Part shown: positions 17,495-26,291 of the stretch, one piece after another
Layout: the number at the start of each line of letters is the position of its first letter
How positions within the stretch are numbered: the first letter of the stretch is position 1
NCBI GenBank assembly: GCA_014800815.1
Contig: JAAVFI010000028.1
Span: 21,092 to 85,091 of the forward strand
DNA length: 64,000 nucleotides
Source of the DNA: Bacteroidales bacterium
GTDB taxonomy: Bacteria > Bacteroidota > Bacteroidia > Bacteroidales > Muribaculaceae
Direction of reading: 5' to 3'
Position numbers and translations under genes: made by a program
Notes under the pieces: model-generated
Told to the model about the DNA's origin: nothing
The model's input: the letters and a program-made list of their open reading frames with translations, nothing else
The model's database searches: none

Positions 17495-18687
17495 CGGATA
17501 TGGAGCAGGCTTTTAATACGATCAATAAAAAATGACATCTGTGTAGGTGGTGCGTATGCAGCCCTCACCTCTTCAAAGTCGTGGGATAAATAGAAACCTG
17601 AAAAATTATGCATATTTTCGGCTTCTTTCATTCGCAAATCGTACGGGCGTTTTTCAACAAGACCTTTCAGATATTTCACAGCCTTATCAATATCAACTTT
17701 GATTGATGTAGCGTCCAAAGATTCCAGAATGTTTTTCCCTGCTGATGTATTAATAATTACGGCCGACACCCCCTTTGTTGTATCAGTTCCTGACAGCACA
17801 TTCTGCACCCCCCAGAAATCTCCGATAGTTATATCTGAAAATCTGTGTAAGGTCCGATATCTGCAATCAAGGCAGGTTTCATTAAGAATATAATGCTTAC
17901 CAAACCAATAATGGAAGAGGTTGAATACGCTCCTTTGATTTATCTTCTTACCATTATCAAATTGCATGGCTACACGAAGGTTGGGCGTACCGTTTTTCCG
18001 CTCCCACCCGTGACTTTTATCTCTGAAATTATAGGCAACGAGTTTTGAGTTATTCGTCTTTTGGAGATAGTTTAAATAGTCCTTCCATACCATAGGAGAA
18101 TTCACTCCATGACAAATAATATCGACAGTCAAGAGATTTTGCCGATTATGGGCAGGACACATTTTAACAAGACCGGCGACTTGGCAAGGAGTTCCGATGA
18201 AAAGAATCTTTTCGCCATTCTTCAGACGTCCGATAATTTCTCTAAGAACGCCATTGGTGCTGCTCTGCAAATATTTGGATTGACTAAATTTTCTTATATC
18301 AGACAGCTCTTTTGACACTTGATGCTTCAGATTCCAATTCGAGTCAAATAATGCTCCGCAAACAGCAAATCCCTCAGAGATAGCCCATTGTGCTATTGCA
18401 GTACCGATACCTCCTGACGTTGATGTCGCTCTGGTGGTATCGTCATTGCACCAGGCGGCATAGCATTCACGGGAATACTCATCTTCTGACTGAGTAATAG
18501 GATTCAGCTCGGGACAAGTCCTTACACATAGCCCGCACTTAATGCAAACATCCTCGTCTATTTTGGGAAACTTCTGAAGAGTCCCAAAACTATCAAAGGA
18601 GATACATTGTTTCGGGCAAATATCAGCACACGCGGAACATGATGTACACTTATTCCTCCCGGCAAGCTCAATCTTTCCTGTCTGCAT
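17491..18687 (-). CDS. Iron-sulfur F420-hydrogenase-beta-like protein of polysaccharide locus (copy 2)
   Basis: 398 residues. The N-terminal ferredoxin domain has two [4Fe-4S] motifs (CTSCSACADICP at about 15-26 and CIKCGLCVRTCP at about 48-59). FrhB-like N- and C-terminal domains follow: TSTSGGIGTAIAQWA, ILFIGTPCQVAGL, VDIICHGVNSPMVW and CLDCRYRTLHRFSDITIGDF. Such proteins are recurrent in Bacteroides polysaccharide loci beside pyruvyl transferases, but their reaction is unknown. A flavin/Fe-S redox step on a sugar or lipid intermediate is the usual guess. It overlaps the upstream pyruvyl transferase gene by 20 bases, mirroring the pair at 20,955-23,370. Confidence 0.85.
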   Translation of the reverse strand: MQTGKIELAGRNKCTSCSACADICPKQCISFDSFGTLQKFPKIDEDVCIKCGLCVRTCPELNPITQSEDEYSRECYAAWCNDDTTRATSTSGGIGTAIAQWAISEGFAVCGALFDSNWNLKHQVSKELSDIRKFSQSKYLQSSTNGVLREIIGRLKNGEKILFIGTPCQVAGLVKMCPAHNRQNLLTVDIICHGVNSPMVWKDYLNYLQKTNNSKLVAYNFRDKSHGWERKNGTPNLRVAMQFDNGKKINQRSVFNLFHYWFGKHYILNETCLDCRYRTLHRFSDITIGDFWGVQNVLSGTDTTKGVSAVIINTSAGKNILESLDATSIKVDIDKAVKYLKGLVEKRPYDLRMKEAENMHNFSGFYLSHDFEEVRAAYAPPTQMSFFIDRIKSLLHIR

Positions 18688-19795
18688 AAATGGAATTCAA
18701 TAAAAAGTCCTTTGAGTAGTCAATGAATGCATCGCCTTGAGCAACTTTACTGTAATCAGTCTTCAGTTGCTCCACCGAAAGCGTATTCAACTTCTCCTGA
18801 TTTAAGATGACATCTATACCGAAGATGTCTTCCAACTGAACAAGACGTTCATTGGCTATATGTTTAGGCACAAACTTAAAGTTACGTCTGTAGATTATTG
18901 AGAATGCCGAACAATGAAATGAATTCGTACATACATACGATGCATTTGAAATCAATCCGACGAACTCCGCAGGGTCTGCATCCTTAATCACGATGTCGCT
19001 ATTGAACTTATCTAAAGCGTTTAGATTCAGATGCACAACCTTAAAGCCGGTGAGTTGCCTCAATTTTTTCACTGCTTCTACAGCCATTTGGCTAACACTC
19101 AGGAAGTAACAGAATATGTATGGTTCCTCGATGTGTGGGTTGACTTTAATATCATCCCAATCCTCTTTGCGAAGAAGAAATACGGGGTCGCAAACGACCG
19201 TCGCCTTTTCGTCCACTAATACGGAATTTACACAATGTAAGTTGCCCTTTTCGCGGATTGACACACAATCGAAGTCTCTGATATACGGAGCAATAGTTTC
19301 AGACTGAGCTTCAGTCCAGTCATCGGCTATACTTGCTGCATACGAAATCTTACGCGGGTTATTCTTAGTAAAATCCAAAAAATACGTGAGATCGCATCTG
19401 TAGTTGAAATTCCAGATCTGATCACTACCCACAATGAAGGCATCTGCTTCAGGAGGATTTGATATAATATCTTTCCTGGAATATTTGCGTTTTGTGAGAG
19501 GGATATATTTCTCTATAAACTTCCTGACCTTTGCCTGCTTCTTTCTAATTCTCAATAAATCTTTAACACAGACTATCTGGTAAGCCAATTTTGCGACATC
19601 CCTGAGAGTTCTGGGTTTGTGGAAAATAGTCCAACTACGATTATGGCCTACCGGAAGATATTGCAATACCTCACATTCAACGTTTTTTTGTCCGTTTAGA
19701 AATTTACTCAATGCATAACATTGGAGAAGGGCTCCCATGTTATTGGCATACTGAGTAGTGAGAGTCAGAATTTTTATCTTATTACTTTTTGCCAT
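18668..19795 (-). CDS. Polysaccharide pyruvyl transferase family protein (copy 2)
   Basis: 375 residues of the PS_pyruv_trans family, which transfers pyruvate from phosphoenolpyruvate to a sugar to form a ketal; some members of the fold are glycosyltransferase-like. Visible are ILTLTTQYANNMGALLQCYA (9-28), DAFIVGSDQIWNF (about 133-145), FLDFTKNNPRKISYAASIAD and, near the C-terminus, VCTNSFHCSAFSIIYRRNF, the conserved [ST]-x-x-H region. It overlaps the upstream polymerase by 22 bases and the downstream Fe-S protein by 20. It diverges clearly from the copy at 22,201, so the two pairs are old duplicates rather than recent ones. Confidence 0.85.
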   Translation of the reverse strand: MAKSNKIKILTLTTQYANNMGALLQCYALSKFLNGQKNVECEVLQYLPVGHNRSWTIFHKPRTLRDVAKLAYQIVCVKDLLRIRKKQAKVRKFIEKYIPLTKRKYSRKDIISNPPEADAFIVGSDQIWNFNYRCDLTYFLDFTKNNPRKISYAASIADDWTEAQSETIAPYIRDFDCVSIREKGNLHCVNSVLVDEKATVVCDPVFLLRKEDWDDIKVNPHIEEPYIFCYFLSVSQMAVEAVKKLRQLTGFKVVHLNLNALDKFNSDIVIKDADPAEFVGLISNASYVCTNSFHCSAFSIIYRRNFKFVPKHIANERLVQLEDIFGIDVILNQEKLNTLSVEQLKTDYSKVAQGDAFIDYSKDFLLNSIYADRKD

Positions 19796-20958
19796 CGAGT
19801 AAGCCGTTGTGTTATATAGTTTCTGTTTATATATGAGTAGAGAAAGATTAATTGGTAGGCAAAAGTACTGCTACCAAAACTTATACTTTGGAATGACATA
19901 GCTATAATCAATACTACTACATAGGGAAGAGTGGTTCGGTCAGCCCGGATAAACGACAAGTACATCGTCAGCAATATTGCAAGACCGAAAATACCATATT
20001 TTGCCCAAGTGAGCCAAAATGTAGGTACGAAGGCTCCTCTACCAAGCAGTGGTACATGACGCATATATGCAAAGTCTTCTACATTTGGAGCTTTAAAGCC
20101 GAGTATCAATTCTCCCGCATCCATAGACTCAAACAAGTAAATACCGTTCATCAATCGGATATTTGACTCAATGTCGGTATTTTCAATCTTGTTTATTCCG
20201 GCTTCAAAATATGAAGATTTCACCAATGCGAATGCAAGACCTATGCCCAAGACCACCACCATAATCCTTGTTCTCATCTTAACCTTCTGTGACATCAGGT
20301 AGAGTGCCAGGATTATGAATGACATGAGAATACCTGTTGATGATGTTGACAGGAACATTGATAGTATAATGATTCCGCTCCAAACATAAGTCTTCCGTAA
20401 CAGCGATATAAAAAGCGGCACCATAAGGAATGTCACAAAAGATGCCGGCTCCCAGAAGAATGACGTAGGTCGGACCACTTCTTCGTAAAGTCGCGTAGTG
20501 GCGTCCATAGCAGGCATAAACGGCAATTTAAGAGGGGTTACAATTCCGCCTGCAAATACTATCATGGCTTGATAGACGAGACCTCCGATTGTCATTATTG
20601 CCACCCAATTGAGCGAGCCCGCAAACTTCTCAAAATTTATAGCCCGGCATATAGGCAATATGCTTATCGAAATCAAAGCAATACTTATGGTATTATTTAA
20701 GAAATAACCGGGAACGGGAATAAGGAGCATTAAGAAAAACTCATGTACAAGTACAAATGCAATCAGGACATTGAGCCATAAAGTCTTAAAATGCTTTCTT
20801 TTCTTGAATAATGCCCAAACAGCCAATATGAGAATAAAGATGATATTACCATGAAGGGGCCCATACGAATATCCGGACAATATAGGATAGAGAGCTGCAA
20901 AAAGCTCAAACGCCCCTACCTTTTGAAGTTGTAAATATCTGAATATCCTTTTTATCAT
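19774..20958 (-). CDS. Wzy-like O-antigen/capsule polymerase
   Basis: 394 residues with about ten to eleven predicted transmembrane segments and a large loop around 240-290 (SSYFEAGINKIENTDIESNI, then GFKAPNVEDF). This topology is typical of Wzy polymerases, whose sequences are otherwise poorly conserved. The stretch RPTSFFWEPASFVTFLMVPL resembles the EP(S/A) motif near helix 5 seen in many EpsG/Wzy-like proteins. With the flippase gene three genes downstream it indicates a Wzx/Wzy-dependent pathway. Identification rests on topology and context. ATGA overlap with the upstream Fe-S protein gene. Confidence 0.75.
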   Translation of the reverse strand: MIKRIFRYLQLQKVGAFELFAALYPILSGYSYGPLHGNIIFILILAVWALFKKRKHFKTLWLNVLIAFVLVHEFFLMLLIPVPGYFLNNTISIALISISILPICRAINFEKFAGSLNWVAIMTIGGLVYQAMIVFAGGIVTPLKLPFMPAMDATTRLYEEVVRPTSFFWEPASFVTFLMVPLFISLLRKTYVWSGIIILSMFLSTSSTGILMSFIILALYLMSQKVKMRTRIMVVVLGIGLAFALVKSSYFEAGINKIENTDIESNIRLMNGIYLFESMDAGELILGFKAPNVEDFAYMRHVPLLGRGAFVPTFWLTWAKYGIFGLAILLTMYLSFIRADRTTLPYVVVLIIAMSFQSISFGSSTFAYQLIFLYSYINRNYITQRLTRWQKVIR

Positions 20959-22208
20959 CTCTTTAAATGCATGATTATATTCCTCAACATCGAATTAGAA
21001 TATAGCAAGTCGCGCATTCTGTTTATAAATAGATGATAGCGTATGCGCAACTTATCTTTTGCCAAAATCTTAGAAGCTGCGGCCATCCCATGTAATCGGA
21101 ATTCCGCTAAAAATTTATCCCTCAACGGGTGTGGGCGCATCGGACGCATCAACTGAGAGTTGCCTTTCAGGAGGCTTTCGTATTTTATAGCTGTCGAATT
21201 GATATCCGGTTTAACATCCTCTATCAATTTTGCTCCTCTCTCTGTATTGATTATAACCTTGGATATAATTCGATTTTCGCCCTCAATATGTTGAGAATCC
21301 GTTTTATCGAAATGATAATCCCCAAGGGTAATATCAGAGACTCTCTCTGCTCTCGCATACCGACACCGATAGCACGAATCACGATAGAGAAGCCCCGTAA
21401 GGAATCCTACAATATAATTATTTTCAGGAAATGATTCTTTCAGGACTTCCTTGCCGCGTTTAAAAGCATAGAGACCATACTCCGTCTTATAGCGACTGTT
21501 CACGGGGCACTTATCCAGATTCTCTTCAGTCACAATGTGACATTTGCCAAGGTTACCCGATTTCCATTTTTTTACTCTGAAATTGAGCTCTATGCCGCGA
21601 GAATCTACACATAAAAGCGATTCTGTAAGCATCTGCTGTGAGGGGACTCCATGGCACACAAAATCAAGTGTCCATAGTTCTTCTCTCAGTTTATTCGGAA
21701 TCGAAGAAACCAAACCGGCGACCTGACAAGGCGTACCTACAAAAAGTACCTTTTTACCCTCTCTCAGATCTCGTCGGATATCCCTGAATACTAATCCTAT
21801 ATAACTCTGAACATATTTCGATCCCTTGAGAAGATGTATATCAGCCTCTCTGTCAATCCTAATATGTCGGACGTCTGCGCAATCAGTGCCCGAACACCCG
21901 TAAACAACGCCTCCCGCACTCAGTATCTGTCGGGAAATAACTGATGCTATTCCACCCGAGGTTGAAGATAATTGCTCCTTAGGGTCTGCTGAACAGGCTG
22001 CTAATGCTTGCTGTGGATAGTGAAAGTCCGGTGTTGTATTGTTGGGACAAGTTTTATAGCAAACTCCGCAATCAACACATAATGACTGAGAAATCTCCGG
22101 ATGCATAAATCCTAAGTCATCCGCAGTCATTTTAATTGCAGAGTGTGCACACACATTGGCGCATGCAGCACAACCGGTACAATCTTCAAACTTACAAATT
22201 TCAGTCAT
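20955..22208 (-). CDS. Iron-sulfur F420-hydrogenase-beta-like protein of polysaccharide locus (copy 1)
   Basis: About 417 residues from the ATG at 22,208, which overlaps the upstream stop as ATGACTGA; an in-frame start five codons earlier is possible. Two [4Fe-4S] ferredoxin motifs (CTGCAACANVCAH and CVDCGVCYKTCPN) are followed by FrhB-like domains: LSSTSGGIASVISRQI, VLFVGTPCQVAGLVSS, LDFVCHGVPSQQML and CYRCRYARAERVSDITLGDY. The domain order is the same as in the protein at 17,491-18,687. It lies directly after a pyruvyl transferase gene. The chemistry is unknown; it may reduce a sugar or provide electrons for modification of the lipid-linked unit. Confidence 0.85.
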   Translation of the reverse strand: MTEICKFEDCTGCAACANVCAHSAIKMTADDLGFMHPEISQSLCVDCGVCYKTCPNNTTPDFHYPQQALAACSADPKEQLSSTSGGIASVISRQILSAGGVVYGCSGTDCADVRHIRIDREADIHLLKGSKYVQSYIGLVFRDIRRDLREGKKVLFVGTPCQVAGLVSSIPNKLREELWTLDFVCHGVPSQQMLTESLLCVDSRGIELNFRVKKWKSGNLGKCHIVTEENLDKCPVNSRYKTEYGLYAFKRGKEVLKESFPENNYIVGFLTGLLYRDSCYRCRYARAERVSDITLGDYHFDKTDSQHIEGENRIISKVIINTERGAKLIEDVKPDINSTAIKYESLLKGNSQLMRPMRPHPLRDKFLAEFRLHGMAAASKILAKDKLRIRYHLFINRMRDLLYSNSMLRNIIMHLKR

Positions 22209-23370
22209 TCCACGTTCGGGCAAGATTTACTATTTCTCGCATTACATCTTCGGATGCAGACCTCTGTTCTGCTAATGATTCATTAACCGTATCGAAATCT
22301 ATTTCAGCATAGTTGATTTCGCCACCTTTATAGTCATCCTCCAACCGATTTTCCAGACCGACAGAGGATAGATAATCAAAAAGGCGTGAATTATCGGCAC
22401 TCTCAGAGCCTCCGGAGTGCTTGACAAATGAATAGAACGGAGTATTCAGATTCGTGCTGAAAGCAGTCCCATGAAACGAATCTGTAAGCACGACAGCTGC
22501 ATTATCAATCAGTCCTACAAATTCACGAGGGCCCACATCAAATAGTAATTTTTTTGATTTCGAGCAGTCTTTCCAGGAAACAGGTATATAATATACCGGC
22601 AGATTGAGTTGCTTCCCGAGCTGCTCGGCATATTTCCTATAGTAATCTCTATGGCCTATAAAATAGCACAGGATATATTTGCCCCGTTCCATCGACGGAT
22701 TTATGGCTATTGTGCGCCATTCATCTGCTGAAATAAGTAATGTGGGGTCTAATACCTTCTTAACATCTCTTCCTGTGACAGTTCTCAGCAATTCCGTACC
22801 TGAATTTTCTCTGCATGAGAGTACACTGAATTTCCTCAGTTTACCTTCAAGTACACTCTTATCTTCATCAGATAGTGAAGTTGTGCCGAGACTTGGGGCA
22901 TAAGCCGCTTTCAAGCTATTCTCAGGTGCAAAATCCAAAAACATAGGTGTCAGAGTGTAGCCTCCGGAGACTTTGGGACTCCATGTTTGGTCAGACCCAG
23001 TGACATATACATCAAATAAAGGAGGATTCTGCTCAAGCTGAGCCTTATCTCTATAGAATTCAGGAGTTATACAGGTAAAATTCTCTCTGAATGCATCAAA
23101 GTATTTGGCCTTCTGATTGAGCTTGGACGAATAGCGATATTTAGTATATATCTCCTTCAAGGAAGTCAAATAATGCAACCCCCGTCTTAACCTTAAACGC
23201 AACATCGCTCCTCTCGATTTATCGAATGGAGCCTGATACCGATAGTTAATCAGGAGACAATCATCATCCGGACTAAGAAATTTAGTAAAAGCCTTCAGGG
23301 TTGCATATCCCTGAAGCATCGACCCGTAATTGATATAATTGAAGTATGTCAGGATTCCGATTCTTATCAT
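22201..23370 (-). CDS. Polysaccharide pyruvyl transferase family protein (copy 1)
   Basis: 389 residues. The N-terminal motif ILTYFNYINYGSMLQGYATL (5-24) shows the usual N-x-G-x-x-LQ-x-YA pattern. Also seen are VYVTGSDQTWSPKVSGGYT (about 128-146), FLDFAPENSLKAAYAPSLG (about 152-170), LSCRENSG and a C-terminal VVLTDSFHGTAFSTNLNTPF (about 293-312) with the conserved D-S-F-H-G. Members of the family ketalate sugars with pyruvate, giving the polymer an acidic group. It follows the PtmE-like gene by 16 bases and heads the first pyruvyl transferase/Fe-S pair. Confidence 0.87.
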   Translation of the reverse strand: MIRIGILTYFNYINYGSMLQGYATLKAFTKFLSPDDDCLLINYRYQAPFDKSRGAMLRLRLRRGLHYLTSLKEIYTKYRYSSKLNQKAKYFDAFRENFTCITPEFYRDKAQLEQNPPLFDVYVTGSDQTWSPKVSGGYTLTPMFLDFAPENSLKAAYAPSLGTTSLSDEDKSVLEGKLRKFSVLSCRENSGTELLRTVTGRDVKKVLDPTLLISADEWRTIAINPSMERGKYILCYFIGHRDYYRKYAEQLGKQLNLPVYYIPVSWKDCSKSKKLLFDVGPREFVGLIDNAAVVLTDSFHGTAFSTNLNTPFYSFVKHSGGSESADNSRLFDYLSSVGLENRLEDDYKGGEINYAEIDFDTVNESLAEQRSASEDVMREIVNLARTWND

Positions 23371-23386
23371 CGACTTTTATTTAGAA

Positions 23387-24427
23387 TCACTTCATGTGTT
23401 TTATGAGTTCCTGTGCTTTCCTATATTCTTCGGGAGTGCCAATATCGATCCAAAGGCTCGACAGCGGGTATCTGATTACTGTCTGATTTTCATTCACTAA
23501 AGCCTCTATTAAATCTGTTGCGTTGAATACCTCTCCCTCCGGTATATATGCCAGCGCCTCCTTGCGTATAAGGTAAATGCCGGCATTGGCATATAAATTG
23601 TACACCGGTTTTTCGGAAACGCCTTTGATATTTCGTCCGTCCAAATCAAATATACCATAAGGTATTGATATAGTATACGGTATGGCGGCTGCCGACATCA
23701 TCGCTCCATTTTCCATGAAGTGCAGGTAGAAGTCCTCATAATCAATATTGGTCAACAAATCTGAATTCATTACCAATATTGTATCGTTATGGAATTCTTT
23801 AACCAGTCTAAGGGAGCCTATAGTTCCTAAGAAGCATTCTTCTTCTACACATTGCACCTTAATCCCTCCGGTGGCTGGTTCACAGAAATGCTCTATCAAT
23901 TGTTCTTTAAGATAGTTGACAGTCACAGAAATATTACTTACGCCATAGGCTATCAGAGAATCAATATTCTGATCAATAATAGCTTTACCACCCATCTTAA
24001 GAAGTGGTTTGGGCGTTTTGAGAGTGAGAGGCCGAAGTCTTTCGCCCTTACCTCCGGCCATTAGAACGGCATCGACGGGCAAACAAGACTTCCTCTTGGT
24101 CAAATCTATGACGTCTATTATTTCGTTAGCATCATTAAGATGAGGGACGAGTGTGATGCCTTTCGACCTTATATCTTTTAGAATCGCAATATCAAAGACA
24201 CCCTTGATAAATGAGAAGTTTTTGTGCATTACATCCGACACCGGGGTAGATAGTTCAGCGCCTGAGATGAGAGCCCTTCGTATGTCTCCGTCTGTTATGG
24301 TGCCCACCATACGCCTATTGTCATTCACGACAAAAAGCGTCATAGGTTGAGAATGTAACTTATTTAAAGTTATTAAAGCCTCTATAATAGCTTGATTCTC
24401 ATTTATGATATAGCGATCGTAACTCAT
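23387..24427 (-). CDS. PtmE-like sugar-1-phosphate nucleotidyltransferase with CBS pair
   Basis: 346 residues. Two N-terminal CBS motifs (about 8-118: FVVNDNRRMVGTITDGDIRR, then DVMHKNFSFI) are followed by a nucleotidyltransferase with the signature DAVLMAGGKGERLRPLTLKT (about 119-138), VMNSDLLTNID and SLWIDIGTPEEYRKAQELI at the C-terminus. This CBS-plus-NTP_transferase layout and length match Campylobacter PtmE, a glucosamine-1-phosphate guanylyltransferase that feeds the GDP-sugar route to legionaminic acid. Its place among neuB/neuC-like genes supports a role in making the nucleotide-activated amino sugar. Mannose- or glucosamine-1-phosphate specificity cannot be decided here. ATGA overlap with the CMP-synthetase gene. 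Confidence 0.8.
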   Translation of the reverse strand: MSYDRYIINENQAIIEALITLNKLHSQPMTLFVVNDNRRMVGTITDGDIRRALISGAELSTPVSDVMHKNFSFIKGVFDIAILKDIRSKGITLVPHLNDANEIIDVIDLTKRKSCLPVDAVLMAGGKGERLRPLTLKTPKPLLKMGGKAIIDQNIDSLIAYGVSNISVTVNYLKEQLIEHFCEPATGGIKVQCVEEECFLGTIGSLRLVKEFHNDTILVMNSDLLTNIDYEDFYLHFMENGAMMSAAAIPYTISIPYGIFDLDGRNIKGVSEKPVYNLYANAGIYLIRKEALAYIPEGEVFNATDLIEALVNENQTVIRYPLSSLWIDIGTPEEYRKAQELIKHMK

Positions 24428-25113
24428 ACCATTTCCTCAGACAATAATAGTTCTGCTATCTTCCAATCAAAGAGGGTATCCAAATCTAATGAATGCAATT
24501 CATCCATTTCATATTTACGGATTCTTTTAAATTCTGATAACTTACTACGTTTAAGAGAGTCCGGATTTATAACGTACACGGCCCCATTGTATTCCCACGC
24601 TTTCGGTGCATCTTGTCGACGACAATATTCTCCGGAGCCCTTTGAAATTTTAAGAAAGCCTTCACTGTTTTCCTCGAAACAATTGTAGTAAGGATTGGAA
24701 GATGCCGGCTTAACGCTTACAACCATGTCGATATCCGATGAATACAGCGATAATGCTCTCTTCAAATCTTCATTTTGTCTGAAAGGTGATGTAGGTTGAA
24801 GCAGAATTATCGCATCATATTTAATACCCTTACTTTCATAGAAACTCAGGGCATGAAGAAGTACTTCGTAAGTACCTGCTGTATCTGAAGCGAGTTCGGG
24901 CGGTCGTACGAAAGGAACTTTCAGACCATATTTCTCGACAACTTCTATTATTTCAGCAGAATCCGTCGTTACGCATATATCCGCATCATCAACAATGGCT
25001 CTGGCATTATCTATCGCATAGCATATCAACGGTTTGTCACCTAAACGCTTGATATTCTTATGCGGAATACCTTTGCTACCTCCTCGAGCCGGTATTATGC
25101 ACAATATCTTCAT
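24424..25113 (-). CDS. CMP-nonulosonic acid (acylneuraminate) cytidylyltransferase
   Basis: 229 residues, the family's usual length. The N-terminal nucleotide-binding motif IIPARGGSKGIPHKNIKRL (5-23) is diagnostic. ICVTTDSAEIIEVVEKYG, VPFVRPPELASDTAG and IILLQPTSPFRQNEDLKRAL follow as in NeuA/LegF enzymes. It activates the nine-carbon acid with CTP for transfer. It overlaps by ATGA both the upstream epimerase gene and the downstream PtmE-like gene. Substrate specificity (N-acetylneuraminate, legionaminate or another nonulosonate) is not settled by sequence; the PtmE-like neighbour favours a legionaminate-like product. Confidence 0.9.
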   Translation of the reverse strand: MKILCIIPARGGSKGIPHKNIKRLGDKPLICYAIDNARAIVDDADICVTTDSAEIIEVVEKYGLKVPFVRPPELASDTAGTYEVLLHALSFYESKGIKYDAIILLQPTSPFRQNEDLKRALSLYSSDIDMVVSVKPASSNPYYNCFEENSEGFLKISKGSGEYCRRQDAPKAWEYNGAVYVINPDSLKRSKLSEFKRIRKYEMDELHSLDLDTLFDWKIAELLLSEEMV

Positions 25114-26291
25114 ATTTCAAAACGAATATCGAAAAAACTCTTAGAGGAATATTTTTCTATTTTATATGTTGTGAGAATGTTCACTATATCCCTCAATGTA
25201 TCGGGACGATAATATGGATTATTTCCTTGCTTGCCGACAAAATCAATAAAATCTTTCGACAGCACAGTGCCAAGCCCTTCCAAGATACTATTTCTGTCGG
25301 GAGTACAATTGATTATGGTATTTCCTTGCGCTCTTCCTTTTTGCCGGTTTCCGACATTAAGAGTAGGAATCCCAAAAGTAGGGGCCTCTATAATACCACT
25401 TGAAGAGTTTCCAATAATTGCTGTAGAATATTTCATGGCAGTATAGAATCTCTTCCGCCCTAACGATTGAACAACAATTACTTTATCTTCTTTATCGGTA
25501 GCCCATTCTTTAATAGCCGCAGCTATCAGGCGACCGTCAGCATCAGAGTTCGGAAGTGTTATCAACAACTTATAATTGTTCAGCACAGTATCAAGCGCTG
25601 ACAACATCGCTGCGATTTGCTCCGAAGCATTGCCGGCTTCCATTGTCACAGGATGATAGGTGACGATCAGGAATTTATCACCAAGACTTCGGCCCAGGCT
25701 TTCTTCAAGTTCCGAAAGAGACAATAATGTCTCCTTTTTTATATTATCGACCCCTAAAGCTCCAACATAGAACACTCTTTCCGGACTCTCGCCCATCTGA
25801 ATCACACGTTTGCGATATTCTTCTGTCGAAGTAAAATGGAGGTAAGCCATTTTTGAGATTGCATGGCGAATAAAATCGTCATACGCACCTTCTGTAATTT
25901 CACCTCCATGTAAATGTGCTATAGGAATTCCTAATATGGAGGCAGCCGAGGCTGCCGCTAACATTTCATAGCGGTCGCCCAATATCACCACAATATCAGG
26001 AGAAAGTTCAGAAAGAGCATCAGAAAGACCAATCAAGGCTAAGCCCATCGATTTGACTGTACCAACTGCTGTGTCACTTGACAGCAACATCTCAACTTTT
26101 TTGTCGATTACAAACCCATCGGCTTCTATCTCCTTATATGTCAACCCATATTCCGGAGAAAGATGCATATTCATGGCAATGATCTGCAGCGTCACATCAG
26201 GATGATTCTTCAGTTCCTTCATCAAAGAACTAAGAATTCCATATTCAGCTCTCGTACCTGTCAGTATGCAAATTTTGCGTCCTGATATCAT
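25110..26291 (-). CDS. neuC: Hydrolysing UDP/GDP-N-acetyl-hexosamine 2-epimerase (NeuC/LegG type)
   Basis: 393 residues of the UDP-GlcNAc 2-epimerase fold. Visible are KICILTGTRAEYGILSSLMK (about 5-24), IVVILGDRYEMLAAASAASI (about 100-119), IAHLHGGEITEGAYDDFIRH (about 124-143), VGALGVDNIKKE and AIIGNSSSGIIEAPTFGIPT (about 290-309). The G-T-R-A-E-Y and H-G-G-E-x-T motifs are those of the hydrolysing branch that releases a free ManNAc-type sugar for condensation with PEP. It is ATGA-coupled to the synthase gene before it. In the legionaminate pathway the equivalent enzyme is LegG; the two cannot be told apart with confidence by eye. Confidence 0.9.
   Translation of the reverse strand: MISGRKICILTGTRAEYGILSSLMKELKNHPDVTLQIIAMNMHLSPEYGLTYKEIEADGFVIDKKVEMLLSSDTAVGTVKSMGLALIGLSDALSELSPDIVVILGDRYEMLAAASAASILGIPIAHLHGGEITEGAYDDFIRHAISKMAYLHFTSTEEYRKRVIQMGESPERVFYVGALGVDNIKKETLLSLSELEESLGRSLGDKFLIVTYHPVTMEAGNASEQIAAMLSALDTVLNNYKLLITLPNSDADGRLIAAAIKEWATDKEDKVIVVQSLGRKRFYTAMKYSTAIIGNSSSGIIEAPTFGIPTLNVGNRQKGRAQGNTIINCTPDRNSILEGLGTVLSKDFIDFVGKQGNNPYYRPDTLRDIVNILTTYKIEKYSSKSFFDIRFEI

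Noticed and set aside
17491..22208. F420-dependent metabolism
   Set aside because: The FrhB-like domains alone do not show F420 use; no F420 synthesis genes are present and the cofactor is not expected in Bacteroidales.
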